In this document: piece after piece, positions 16,650 through 25,063 of the stretch
Position numbering within the stretch: the first letter of the stretch is position 1
Layout of the letters: every line of letters begins with the position of its first letter
Assembly (NCBI GenBank): GCA_913059205.1
Contig: CAJXRM010000029.1
Coordinates: forward strand, 1 to 33,497
Reading direction: 5' to 3'
DNA: 33,497 nt
Source of the DNA: an uncultured Flavobacteriales bacterium
GTDB lineage: Bacteria > Bacteroidota > Bacteroidia > Flavobacteriales_D > Crocinitomicaceae
Translations under genes and position numbers: made by a program
Notes under the pieces: model-generated
The model's database searches: none
Told to the model about the DNA's origin: nothing
Seen by the model: only the letters and a program-made list of their open reading frames with translations

Positions 16650-17411
16650 ATGTCAGTATCAGTCATCAAAAATATCCTGAGTTCATTTGAGCCTATCGGC
16701 TTAAAGGATATTAATGATGTAAAGTTAATGGACAGAGTTGACACTAAATTTTCGTTCAATTTTGAGGACTTAGAAAGCTTTTTAAGTTCACTAAAAGAGG
16801 ATTACCAAGTTTTAGTCATTGATGAAAGTCCAATTTCCAAATACAACAGTCTTTATTACGATGACAAGGTATTAACAGCTTTTAATGATCACCAAAGAAA
16901 GAAACCGAATCGTTTCAAAGTTCGATTTAGAAAGTACGTTTATTCAAATATTCAGTTTTTAGAAGTAAAGCACAAAGTGAATGGAAGAACTGTAAAAACA
17001 CGAATTCCTTCTGATTCAATTCCATCTGAGATGAATGAGGTGCAAGAAGCGTTTGTTCACGAAACTGGTATTCATGGGCAGCTCAAACCAAGTCTTCGAA
17101 ACAAATTCAAACGCATCACGCTCATTCAAAAAAATAAATCTGAACGGGTAACTCTAGATTTTGATATTCGCTTTGAATGGAAAGACAAGGAAATTGAACT
17201 TAGCGACATTGTTATTGCCGAGTTAAAACAGTCTAAAGCGGACAGAAATTCAACTTTTTACAAGTTAATGAAAAAGAACATTATCCGTCCAATGAAATTA
17301 AGTAAATACTGCATTGGAATGATTTTAACGCATGACAAAGAAAACTTAAAGTACAACCGATTTAAAAAGAAATTATTATTCATTAAAAAAATTCAAAAAA
17401 ATGTTGCTTAA
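16650..17411 (+). CDS. VTC-domain polyphosphate polymerase
   Basis: 253-residue protein of the VTC family, the catalytic domain of yeast Vtc4, which makes polyphosphate from ATP in a tunnel lined with basic residues. Matching features are MDRVDTKF at 27-34, YNSLYYDD 65-72, the Arg/Lys ladder RFKVRFRKY 88-96, FLEVKHKVNGRTVKTR 103-118, the metal-site candidate Glu191 in IAELKQ, and LSKYCIG 217-223. No SPX domain and no transmembrane helix; the C terminus is strongly basic (KKKLLFIKKIQK), which could bind membrane or polymer. It overlaps the DUF4956 gene by 11 bases, a pairing known in other bacteria. It heads the eight-gene operon and has a promoter-like box directly upstream. Polymerase activity is inferred from family. 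Confidence 0.86.
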   Translation: MSVSVIKNILSSFEPIGLKDINDVKLMDRVDTKFSFNFEDLESFLSSLKEDYQVLVIDESPISKYNSLYYDDKVLTAFNDHQRKKPNRFKVRFRKYVYSNIQFLEVKHKVNGRTVKTRIPSDSIPSEMNEVQEAFVHETGIHGQLKPSLRNKFKRITLIQKNKSERVTLDFDIRFEWKDKEIELSDIVIAELKQSKADRNSTFYKLMKKNIIRPMKLSKYCIGMILTHDKENLKYNRFKKKLLFIKKIQKNVA

Positions 17412-18072
17412 ATCCAAAATAGAAGAGATTATAGACCCTACGAATGTCTTCTTAGATATGACTTTATTTAGCGAAGACATTTACACCTTGCTGTTTCGGC
17501 TTGTAATCAACTTATTCTTTTTAACGGTAATCATTCGTTACCTCTATTATCCAATAACCAAAAGAAAGGATTACCTTTTTACGTATTACTTAATTGGAAT
17601 CATCACTTTTTTCTTGTGCTTTGGTCTGAAAAAACTAGATATTGACACAGGTATGGGACTTGGACTGTTCGCGATTTTCGGAATTATTCGTTACCGGACT
17701 GATGCAATTGAAATTAAGGAAATGACGTATTTGTTTTTAATCATTGGATTAAGTGTTGTCAATTCGTTGGCATCCAAACAAATTAGTATAGTTGAGTTAG
17801 CAACAATTAACGTAACGGTAGTTGCATTAACGTATGGTTTAGAATACCTTTGGCTTGTCAAGCATTTAACGCGTAAGACGATTAACTACGAGCGAATTGA
17901 TTTAATCACTCCTGATAAATACGAAGAGATGAAATCTGACCTTGAAACACGAACTGGACTTTCAATTCATCGATTTGACATTGGTAAAATTGACTTTTTA
18001 AATGATACAGCTCAGGTTCGTATATTTTATTATGCGGATGAACAGAGCTTTTCAGACTACCACAACAGCTAA
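17401..18072 (+). CDS. DUF4956 membrane protein, partner of the VTC protein
   Basis: 223 residues with about five hydrophobic segments (29-49, 58-76, 84-97, 108-123, 132-150), then a soluble C-terminal domain of about 70 residues. The DUF4956 signature is the loop-helix region 88-112 (GLFAIFGIIRYRTDAIEIKE), with the conserved Arg-Tyr-Arg-Thr before the next helix. Function is not established. In other bacteria DUF4956 genes sit beside VTC-domain genes, and the 11-base overlap here fits a shared complex. I infer that it could anchor the polymerase or move polyphosphate across the inner membrane. The CotH-like kinase gene sometimes found with the pair is absent here. Confidence 0.84.
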   Translation: MLLKSKIEEIIDPTNVFLDMTLFSEDIYTLLFRLVINLFFLTVIIRYLYYPITKRKDYLFTYYLIGIITFFLCFGLKKLDIDTGMGLGLFAIFGIIRYRTDAIEIKEMTYLFLIIGLSVVNSLASKQISIVELATINVTVVALTYGLEYLWLVKHLTRKTINYERIDLITPDKYEEMKSDLETRTGLSIHRFDIGKIDFLNDTAQVRIFYYADEQSFSDYHNS

Positions 18073-18075
18073 TTA

Positions 18076-19110
18076 ATGAATAAACTCAGATTAATTCTTT
18101 TACCGTTTAGTTGGATGTATGGTTCAATTTTGGCCATAAGAAACTTGATGTACGATAAAGGGATAATAAAATCTGAAACTGTTTCTATACCTTCAATTTG
18201 TGTTGGGAATTTATCAATGGGCGGAACGGGTAAAACACCTCATGTTGATTTCATAGCTTCTCATTTTATATCAAAATCAGTTAAAACAGCGATATTAAGT
18301 CGTGGATACGGCAGAAAAACAACAGGCATAATCGAAGTGTTAGAAAGCGCTGCCGCGGATAAAGTTGGCGATGAACCGTTGTTTTATAAAACCAAATTTA
18401 AAAAGAATGCGGTGGTGTATGTTTCTGAAAACCGGGTTTTAGGCGCACAAGAATTAGTTCAAAAACACCCAGAAACTCAATTGCTTATTCTCGATGATGC
18501 TTTCCAGCATAGGCGATTTAAAGCAAAAGTAAATGTTTTAATCACCGATTATTCACACTTATTTTCGAAAGACTTTGTTATCCCCGCTGGGAATCTGCGT
18601 GAATTTCGTTCAGGAAAAAATCGTGCTGATATAATTGTTGTAAGTAAATGCCCAGAAGAACTGTCACAGGAACAAAAAGATGAAATTCGTCAGTCTCTTG
18701 ATTTTAAAAACGACAATGTCTTCTTTTCTAGAATTCAATACAACGATCTAATTCCGTTTGATAAAAGTGATATTTCAAAGGAAAAAAAGGCAATTGTGGT
18801 AAGTGGAATTGGAAATCCGGCTCCTTTAATCACTGAGCTAAATCGAGACTTTACTATAAAACATGTTAAATACCCCGATCATCATCCTTTTAGTGCCCAA
18901 GATATTAAGGAAATTCATGAAAAATTTGATATTTTTGCACCTGACGAGGATGGAGTGATTATCACAACTGAAAAAGATTTTATGCGCCTTCGGGAAATGA
19001 AGGAAGTTAAGCAATCTAATCGCAAGTGGTTTTACAAGTCCATCTCAATAGTTATAGATGAACAGGAAAAATTTAATTTGCTTTTAGAAAAATATGTTAA
19101 CGAAATTTAA
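18076..19110 (+). CDS. lpxK: Tetraacyldisaccharide 4'-kinase (LpxK)
   Basis: Phosphorylates the 4' position of the lipid A disaccharide with ATP, at the inner face of the inner membrane. 344 residues, usual length. The N-terminal segment (LRLILLPFSWMYGSILAIRN, 4-23) is the membrane-associating helix. The P-loop GNLSMGGTGKTPH is at 44-56, LSRGYGRK follows near 76-83, and LILDDAFQHRR near 138-148 holds the catalytic Asp and substrate-binding residues. It starts three bases after the DUF4956 stop and overlaps the PNP gene by 17 bases. The operon also carries lpxH, so two lipid A steps are co-transcribed. Confidence 0.95.
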   Translation: MNKLRLILLPFSWMYGSILAIRNLMYDKGIIKSETVSIPSICVGNLSMGGTGKTPHVDFIASHFISKSVKTAILSRGYGRKTTGIIEVLESAAADKVGDEPLFYKTKFKKNAVVYVSENRVLGAQELVQKHPETQLLILDDAFQHRRFKAKVNVLITDYSHLFSKDFVIPAGNLREFRSGKNRADIIVVSKCPEELSQEQKDEIRQSLDFKNDNVFFSRIQYNDLIPFDKSDISKEKKAIVVSGIGNPAPLITELNRDFTIKHVKYPDHHPFSAQDIKEIHEKFDIFAPDEDGVIITTEKDFMRLREMKEVKQSNRKWFYKSISIVIDEQEKFNLLLEKYVNEI

Positions 19111-19906
19111 AGAATCATTCGATTATATTCAAACACAAACGAAGGTCCAACCAACAATCGGAATTATACTTGGAACTGGCCTAGGAGGGTTAGTAAACGA
19201 AATCAATATTATTGACGAAATACCTTACGAAAACATTCCAAACTTTCCTGTTTCTACAGTTAAAAGTCACTCTGGAAAATTAATTTTCGGAGAGTTAGGT
19301 GGAAAGCAGGTCGTTGCAATGCAAGGTCGTTTTCACTTTTATGAAGGTTACGATATGCAAGAAGTAACATTTCCTGTACGTGTAATGAAATTTATGGGTA
19401 TTGAGAAATTGTTCTTAAGCAATGCTTCTGGAGGTGTAAATCCTGATTACGAGGTTGGAGAAATTATGATAATCGATGATCATATAAATTTGTTTCCAGC
19501 GCATCCGCTAATCGGTAAAAACATTGATGAATTGGGACCACGTTTCCCTGACATGTCAACAGCTTACGATAAAAAGATGGTTGCCTTGGCACAAGAAATT
19601 GCCAAAGAAAACAACATTCGTGTAGCAACAGGAACTTATGCTGGATTAACAGGTCCAACCTTGGAAACTCCTGCAGAATACAAATATGTGCGCGTGATCG
19701 GAGCTGATACTGTTGGAATGTCAACAGTTCCTGAAGTAATTGTGGCTCGCCACATGGGCATTCCGTGTTTTGCAATTTCTATTATTACCGATTTAGGAGT
19801 TGAAGGAAAAATTGAAGAAACAAGTTTAGAAGATGTTATTGAAGTGGCAAATCGTCAAGAGCCAAAAATGACCATCATTATGAAAGAACTTATTGCAAGA
19901 GTATAA
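19094..19906 (+). CDS. Purine nucleoside phosphorylase, trimeric type
   Basis: Splits purine nucleosides with phosphate into base and ribose-1-phosphate (purine salvage, cytoplasm). 270 residues of the trimeric PNP/MTAP superfamily: phosphate-site GTGLG 27-31 and HSG 59-61, RFHFYEGY 79-86, NASGG 110-114, GPTLETPAEY 187-196, where Glu195 matches human Glu201, and Met209 matching Met219. The base-contact position equal to human Asn243 is Asp233 (IITDLG rather than ITN). Changing that Asn to Asp in human PNP moves preference toward 6-aminopurines, so adenosine may be a substrate. The start lies inside lpxK (17-base overlap) and the stop shares one base with the gatB ATG. Confidence 0.92.
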   Translation: MLTKFKESFDYIQTQTKVQPTIGIILGTGLGGLVNEINIIDEIPYENIPNFPVSTVKSHSGKLIFGELGGKQVVAMQGRFHFYEGYDMQEVTFPVRVMKFMGIEKLFLSNASGGVNPDYEVGEIMIIDDHINLFPAHPLIGKNIDELGPRFPDMSTAYDKKMVALAQEIAKENNIRVATGTYAGLTGPTLETPAEYKYVRVIGADTVGMSTVPEVIVARHMGIPCFAISIITDLGVEGKIEETSLEDVIEVANRQEPKMTIIMKELIARV

Positions 19907-21366
19907 TGACTCCAGAAATTAGAGCTAAATATAAGGTGATAATTGGATTAGAAGTCCACGCGCAAATGTTGACCAAAACAAAAGCGTACTCTTCTGATGT
20001 CAATGAATTTGGTGCCACGCCAAATACAAATGTGAGTGTTGTTACACTTGGTCATCCTGGTACATTGCCAAAAATGAACAAGAAAACGATTGAATACGCT
20101 ATCAAATTGGGAATTGCGTGTGAATCGGACATTACAGAGTACCAACATTTCGATCGTAAGAATTATTTCTATCCAGATTTACCAAAAGGATATCAAATAA
20201 CGCAAGACCACAATCCGATTTGTACGAACGGTAAAATCTATATTAAAGACGACGAAGGAAACGAAAAAGCAATTGGCTTAACGCGTATTCACATGGAGGA
20301 AGATGCTGGAAAAAGCATTCACGATGTTGATGTTTACGACACGCTTGTTGATTTGAATCGTGCAGGAGTTCCTTTGTTAGAAATCGTTTCAGAACCGGAT
20401 ATTCGTTCTTCTCAGGAAGCGTATAACTATGTAACAGAAGTCAGAAAGTTAGTTCGATACCTTGATATTTGTGATGGAAACATGGAAGAAAGTTCTTTGC
20501 GTTGCGATGCGAATATTTCAGTCATGTTAGTTGATGCCAAGGAATATGGAATGAAAGTGGAGGTTAAAAACATGAACTCCATGCGTAATGTTCAAAAAGC
20601 AATTGATTTTGAAATTGAACGTCAAATAATGGCGATTGAAAATGGAGAAACAATTGTCGGAGAAACGCGATCTTTTGATGCTCTTCATGGAACAACCATT
20701 TCAATGCGTTCAAAGGAAGCTGCCAACGATTACCGATTTTTCCCTGAGCCGGATTTGCAACCTTTGGTGATTGATCAAAAACAAATCGATGCAATCAAAG
20801 CTGAAATGCCAGCATTACCGAGAGATTTATTCTTGAAGTATACAAATGAATTGGGACTTTCCGCATATGACGCATACAATTTAACGGACATTAAAGAAAT
20901 AGCACTTTATTTCGAAGAAGTAATTAAATCGACTAAAAACTATAAAGCTGCTGCAAACTGGATGATGGGAGATATTAAATCTTACATGAACCAAAAGGGA
21001 ATCGAAATGGAAAACTTCCCTATCGCTCCTGCTAAAATCGCCGAACTTATTGAAATAATCAATTCTGGAAAAATTTCATCGACAATTGCTTCTCAAAAAG
21101 TATTTCCTGAGATGTTATTGAATCCCACTTCTACTCCATTGAAAATTGCTGAGGAGAATAATTTAATTCAAGATTCCAACGAAGATTCAATTTTAACATT
21201 TATTGAAGAAGTAATAAAGCAACATCCAACGGAAGTAGAACGTTATAGAAACGGAGAAAAACAATTGGTTGGCTTTTTCATGGGACAGTTAATGAAAGTT
21301 TCACAAGGAAAAGCAGATCCAAAAGCGGCAAATCAGTTGATGCGCCAAACATTAGAAAAACTATGA
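19906..21366 (+). CDS. gatB: Asp-tRNA(Asn)/Glu-tRNA(Gln) amidotransferase subunit B
   Basis: Subunit of the GatCAB complex that converts mischarged Glu-tRNA(Gln) or Asp-tRNA(Asn) into the amidated form. 486 residues, full length. The kinase-like cradle domain opens with IGLEVHAQMLT (13-23), has FYPDLPKGYQIT and the metal/ATP residues in RIHMEEDAGK and SLRCDANIS, and ends in the helical plus YqeY-like tail (about 340-486), with a C-terminal MGQLMKVSQGKADPKAANQL. Its ATG shares the last base of the PNP stop (TAATG). The tail overlaps the next gene by four bases (ATGA). No gatA or gatC in this window. Confidence 0.97.
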   Translation: MTPEIRAKYKVIIGLEVHAQMLTKTKAYSSDVNEFGATPNTNVSVVTLGHPGTLPKMNKKTIEYAIKLGIACESDITEYQHFDRKNYFYPDLPKGYQITQDHNPICTNGKIYIKDDEGNEKAIGLTRIHMEEDAGKSIHDVDVYDTLVDLNRAGVPLLEIVSEPDIRSSQEAYNYVTEVRKLVRYLDICDGNMEESSLRCDANISVMLVDAKEYGMKVEVKNMNSMRNVQKAIDFEIERQIMAIENGETIVGETRSFDALHGTTISMRSKEAANDYRFFPEPDLQPLVIDQKQIDAIKAEMPALPRDLFLKYTNELGLSAYDAYNLTDIKEIALYFEEVIKSTKNYKAAANWMMGDIKSYMNQKGIEMENFPIAPAKIAELIEIINSGKISSTIASQKVFPEMLLNPTSTPLKIAEENNLIQDSNEDSILTFIEEVIKQHPTEVERYRNGEKQLVGFFMGQLMKVSQGKADPKAANQLMRQTLEKL

Positions 21367-22541
21367 TAAAATATATTACAGCATTTTTATTACCCTTATT
21401 CATTCTCAGCTCATGCGGAGACGATACTTCTGAAACTGTTGATGGTGAAAATGATGAATTGGTTGACAACTTTACAATTGAAGGTTCAATTTCTGGAGCT
21501 GGAAATACAGTATTCTATTTAGAAGCAATCAGTCAACAAGGAAATATCAATGTTGCAGAAGTCACTTCTGATGCAAGTGGAAAGTTTAAAATGATCGGTA
21601 ATATTCCTGGTTTTGGATTGTATCAATTGCGATTGGGTCAAGGAAATGATAAAATTATACCTGTAACTCTTGTGCCTGAAGATTATTTGAAAATCTCTGC
21701 TGATTTCGCAACATTTACCACTAACCCGAAAATGTCTGGTACAAAATGGGCAAAGGTAATGAACGGATATATGGCTGTATTCTCTACTTTCCACACTGAA
21801 CAGGCTAAATTGATGCAGTTACGTGGTAAAATCAGTGACGACGAGTTGACAGAAAAATTTACTGCTTTAAAAGCTCCGGTTGACGCGTATGCCATTAAAC
21901 AAATGTCACTGGACCCATCAAATCCTTTTAATTTGGTATTGTCTTCAGCTGCAACACCTTCTATGGGATTTGAAGGTTGGGATCCAAATAATCTAATCGT
22001 ATTGCAAAAGGTTTCGGAAGCATACAACAAAACGTACAATGGCAATCCAATGGCCGCGACTTTAGCGAATCAAGTATATCAAATTGAATTGGCGTACAAT
22101 GATTACAAGGCCAATAGTTCTGGAGAACGAATTGCACCAGACATTTCGCTATCATCACCTGAAGGAAAAGTTATTAAACTTTCTTCCTTACGCGGTAAAT
22201 ATGTATTGATAGATTTCTGGGCTTCTTGGTGTGCGCCTTGCCGTCAAGAAAATCCTAATGTTGTAAAATTATATACTAAATATAAAAACAAAGGCTTTAC
22301 TGTTTACTCTGTTTCCTTGGATAATGATGCGGCAAAATGGAAAGCGGCAATTGCAGCTGATGGATTGATTTGGCCAAATCATGTGAGTGACCTATTGCAA
22401 TGGAATTCTCCAATGCCTCAACTGTATGGTTTTGATGGAATCCCTCATACTGTTCTTGTTAATCCTGAAGGGAAAATAATTGGAACTGGATTGCGTGGAG
22501 CTACTTTGGAACAAAAATTGATTGAACTTTTTGAAAAATAA
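21363..22541 (+). CDS. TlpA/ResA-like thiol-disulfide oxidoreductase lipoprotein (first of pair)
   Basis: 392 residues. The lipoprotein signal ends at LSSC (Cys19), so the protein is membrane-anchored in the envelope. An N-terminal beta domain (about 35-125) resembles DUF4369, followed by a helical linker and a thioredoxin fold from about 255. The redox motif is WASWCAPC, with Cys290 and Cys293. The cis-proline is probably in GIPHTVLV. This is the standard Bacteroidota build of TlpA/ResA proteins that keep envelope thiols reduced, for cytochrome c maturation or other clients. It starts four bases inside gatB and is followed after six bases by a paralogue of the same build. Confidence 0.9.
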   Translation: MIKYITAFLLPLFILSSCGDDTSETVDGENDELVDNFTIEGSISGAGNTVFYLEAISQQGNINVAEVTSDASGKFKMIGNIPGFGLYQLRLGQGNDKIIPVTLVPEDYLKISADFATFTTNPKMSGTKWAKVMNGYMAVFSTFHTEQAKLMQLRGKISDDELTEKFTALKAPVDAYAIKQMSLDPSNPFNLVLSSAATPSMGFEGWDPNNLIVLQKVSEAYNKTYNGNPMAATLANQVYQIELAYNDYKANSSGERIAPDISLSSPEGKVIKLSSLRGKYVLIDFWASWCAPCRQENPNVVKLYTKYKNKGFTVYSVSLDNDAAKWKAAIAADGLIWPNHVSDLLQWNSPMPQLYGFDGIPHTVLVNPEGKIIGTGLRGATLEQKLIELFEK

Positions 22542-22547
22542 ATAACT

Positions 22548-23654
22548 ATGAAATATTTAAACCTGCTTATTTTTATTGGAATGTCTATCGGTTCTTTTGC
22601 ACAAATTAGTGTAAAAGTCTCTGGCAATATATTTAATCCTCCTGCTGATAAAATTTACATTTCTCACTATGTTGGACAAAAAATTGTCGATGATTTGACT
22701 ACAACCATAAAAAAAGACGGGAACTTTGAATTTACGGGTAAAGTTGAAGCGCCGGATTATTACATTTTACGAGTTGGAACAACAAATATTAATATTATTC
22801 TAAGAGACAATTCGGATGTGAAAATTTATGGAGATGGCAAGAATCTAAACAGCTTTGTAAATATTGTCAATTCTGAGGAATCATCTAACATGTACAAGTT
22901 TTTAAAAATTGTTGAAGATTGGAAACAACTAACCGATTCTGCAAATAACGTTATTAAGGCAAATCCAGCTAAACAACCTGAAATTGCCAATAAAATGCAA
23001 GCTGCACAACAAACATTTCTCACGCAACAAAGAACCTTCGTTGCCGGAAACCAAAACTCTCCTGCTTTAATTGCAGCAATTAATACAATTGATGTTCAAA
23101 ATGACTTCGCAGGATTTGAATCTATTGTTACGCAGTTGACTTCTTCTTTTGGAGAATCTCCAACTATCAAGTCGTTACAGGAAAGTTACGAAACCATGAA
23201 ACAACAACGTCAAGCGAATGATATTCTTGCTCCAGGTAACGTTGCACCGGATTTTGAAGAATTAATGGTTGATGGTAAAACAATGATGAAGCTTTCTGAT
23301 TTACGCGGTAAGGTTGTTTTACTTGATTTCTGGGCGTCATGGTGTGGACCGTGTAGACGAGACAATCCTCATGTGGTTGGATTATATGAAAAATATAAAG
23401 ATCGAGGTTTTACAGTAATGAGCGTTTCGTTAGATAAAAACAAAGACAATTGGATTGCAGCCATTGAAAAAGACAATTTAACTTGGCCAAATCATGTTAG
23501 CGACCTTCAACAATGGTCGAGTCGAGTTGGCAGAATGTATGGAGTTTCAAGTATTCCTTTTACTGTTTTAATCGACAAAGAAGGGAAAATCGTACAAACA
23601 AAATTACGAGGTGAAGCACTTACTGCCGAACTTGAGCGATTACTTGGAAAATAA
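22548..23654 (+). CDS. TlpA/ResA-like thiol-disulfide oxidoreductase (second of pair)
   Basis: 368 residues with a cleavable signal peptide (MKYLNLLIFIGMSIGSFAQ) but no lipobox Cys, so it is probably soluble in the periplasm. Domain order matches its neighbour: a DUF4369-like beta domain at about 22-115, a Gln/Asn-rich helical linker at 120-225, and a thioredoxin fold from about 228 with WASWCGPC (Cys266, Cys269) and SSIPFTVLI for the cis-proline. Shared segments such as VSLD, LTWPNHVSDLQQW and the LRG ending show the two arose by duplication. The active-site dipeptide differs (Gly-Pro here, Ala-Pro in the first), which usually tunes redox potential. The stop shares one base with the lpxH ATG. 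Confidence 0.9.
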   Translation: MKYLNLLIFIGMSIGSFAQISVKVSGNIFNPPADKIYISHYVGQKIVDDLTTTIKKDGNFEFTGKVEAPDYYILRVGTTNINIILRDNSDVKIYGDGKNLNSFVNIVNSEESSNMYKFLKIVEDWKQLTDSANNVIKANPAKQPEIANKMQAAQQTFLTQQRTFVAGNQNSPALIAAINTIDVQNDFAGFESIVTQLTSSFGESPTIKSLQESYETMKQQRQANDILAPGNVAPDFEELMVDGKTMMKLSDLRGKVVLLDFWASWCGPCRRDNPHVVGLYEKYKDRGFTVMSVSLDKNKDNWIAAIEKDNLTWPNHVSDLQQWSSRVGRMYGVSSIPFTVLIDKEGKIVQTKLRGEALTAELERLLGK

Positions 23655-24409
23655 TGTCTTCAAACGAAAAGAAAATTTATTTCGCCTCCGATTTTCATTT
23701 AGGTGCGCCTAATTATGAAGAAAGCTTAAAACGGGAGAAAAGAATTGTTGCTTGGCTGAACGAAATTGAAGATTCTGCCAGTGAAATTTTTCTTGTTGGA
23801 GATATATTCGACTTTTGGTTTGAGTACAAAAGAGCAATCCCAAGAGGATTCGTGCGCATTCAAGGTAAGATTGCAGAAATTACAGACAAAGGAATTCCTG
23901 TGCATGTGTTTACTGGAAACCATGACATGTGGATATTCGACTATCTCCCAAAAGAATTGGGAATTATTTTACACCGTGAACCTATTGAACGCGAATTTTT
24001 CGGTAAAAAATACTTTATTGGACACGGAGATGGTTTAGGTCCTGGCGATAAAGGGTATAAATTCTTAAAAAAAGTCTTTGCGAATAAGTTTTGTCAATGG
24101 TGTTTTGCTCGCCTCCACCCTAACTTTGGAATTTGGTTGGCTGATAAATCTTCTAAATCTAGTCGAGCCAAAACTGGTACTTCGGACGAAACTTTTTTAG
24201 GTGAAGATCGAGAATGGTTGGTTCAGTATTCAAAAGAACAATTGGCAAACAACCATTTTGATTATTTCATTTTTGGTCACCGTCATTTACCTATGGAAGT
24301 TAAAGTTGGAGAAAATTCAATTTATTACAACCTTGGTGAATGGATCAATTACAATACTTATTTGGTTGTTGATGCTGAAAAGGTCGAATTGAAATCCTAT
24401 CTCGGCTAA
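23654..24409 (+). CDS. lpxH: UDP-2,3-diacylglucosamine diphosphatase (LpxH)
   Basis: Cleaves UDP-2,3-diacylglucosamine to lipid X and UMP in lipid A synthesis, at the inner membrane surface. 251 residues of the calcineurin-like metallophosphatase fold with all five blocks: DFHLG 13-17 (Asp13, His15), GDIFD 49-53, GNHD 88-91, GHGDG near 123-127, and GHRH near 213-216. The insertion between these blocks (KGYKFLKKVFANKFCQWCFA region) is the LpxH lid. The sequence looks closer to LpxH than to LpxI or LpxG. Last gene of the operon; its stop is five bases from the stop of a convergent gene, with no obvious terminator between. Confidence 0.93.
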   Translation: MSSNEKKIYFASDFHLGAPNYEESLKREKRIVAWLNEIEDSASEIFLVGDIFDFWFEYKRAIPRGFVRIQGKIAEITDKGIPVHVFTGNHDMWIFDYLPKELGIILHREPIEREFFGKKYFIGHGDGLGPGDKGYKFLKKVFANKFCQWCFARLHPNFGIWLADKSSKSSRAKTGTSDETFLGEDREWLVQYSKEQLANNHFDYFIFGHRHLPMEVKVGENSIYYNLGEWINYNTYLVVDAEKVELKSYLG

Positions 24410-24414
24410 ACAGA

Positions 24415-24951
24415 CTAAGCGTCTATTCGCTCGACTTCGGTTACTTCGTCAAGACTGTGATAAAGAAAACTTATTAAGTGCAACATCTGATCTCGCCCTT
24501 TATTTTGTCCAATTTTGGAAGTTAAAAAAATCGAAAAGGTCAAAATTATTCCAATAGGAATGGTCCACAACCAAAATGATTCAGACGAATTCTGAAACTT
24601 CACGATGCCGTATATTCCACCAAATGTTGACGCAAAAAATATAAATCCATACAAAAATGCAAACATTGCCCAAACCGCTTGACGTGGGCCAACCAAACAA
24701 AAAACAGTTGTATATTCTGTAAACTCTTCTTTTTCAATTCTCACCGACAATTCTGGTGACCAATAATGCTGCAGATTCCTTGGTATTCTCAAGAAAACGT
24801 AATCATTTGAACGTTCTCCTTTCACCGTGGCATCCTTTGGTATTGAATTGGAAAGGTGATTTAAAGTTTCTTCGGGATTCAAATTTACTTTCAATTGAAA
24901 CCGAGGTCGAATTTCTCCGAGAATGGAATGGTCAAAACGATTAAAGGGCAT
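24415..24951 (-). CDS. Two-helix membrane protein of unknown function
   Basis: 178 residues from the ATG at 24951 (MPFNRFDHS). The frame extends 12 codons further up to a TTG, which is a less likely start. A soluble N-terminal part of about 80 residues, with the Arg/Asp-rich segment GERSNDYVFLRIPRN, is followed by two hydrophobic helices (about 92-117 and 126-146) and a short charged tail ending EVTEVERIDA. Members with this build are often encoded near conserved Flavobacteriales loci, but I recognise no named family. It converges on lpxH (five bases between stops) and diverges from the small helical-protein gene at 25064. Confidence 0.62.
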   Translation of the reverse strand: MPFNRFDHSILGEIRPRFQLKVNLNPEETLNHLSNSIPKDATVKGERSNDYVFLRIPRNLQHYWSPELSVRIEKEEFTEYTTVFCLVGPRQAVWAMFAFLYGFIFFASTFGGIYGIVKFQNSSESFWLWTIPIGIILTFSIFLTSKIGQNKGRDQMLHLISFLYHSLDEVTEVERIDA

Positions 24952-25063
24952 ACTATTTTGTTTCGGTGAAGCACTAAATTTAATCAATAGAAAATCAGGT
25001 ATTTATGACTTTTATCATTGTTTTTATAATTAAAACAAATTACCTTGAACAAAAACAAGAAAT

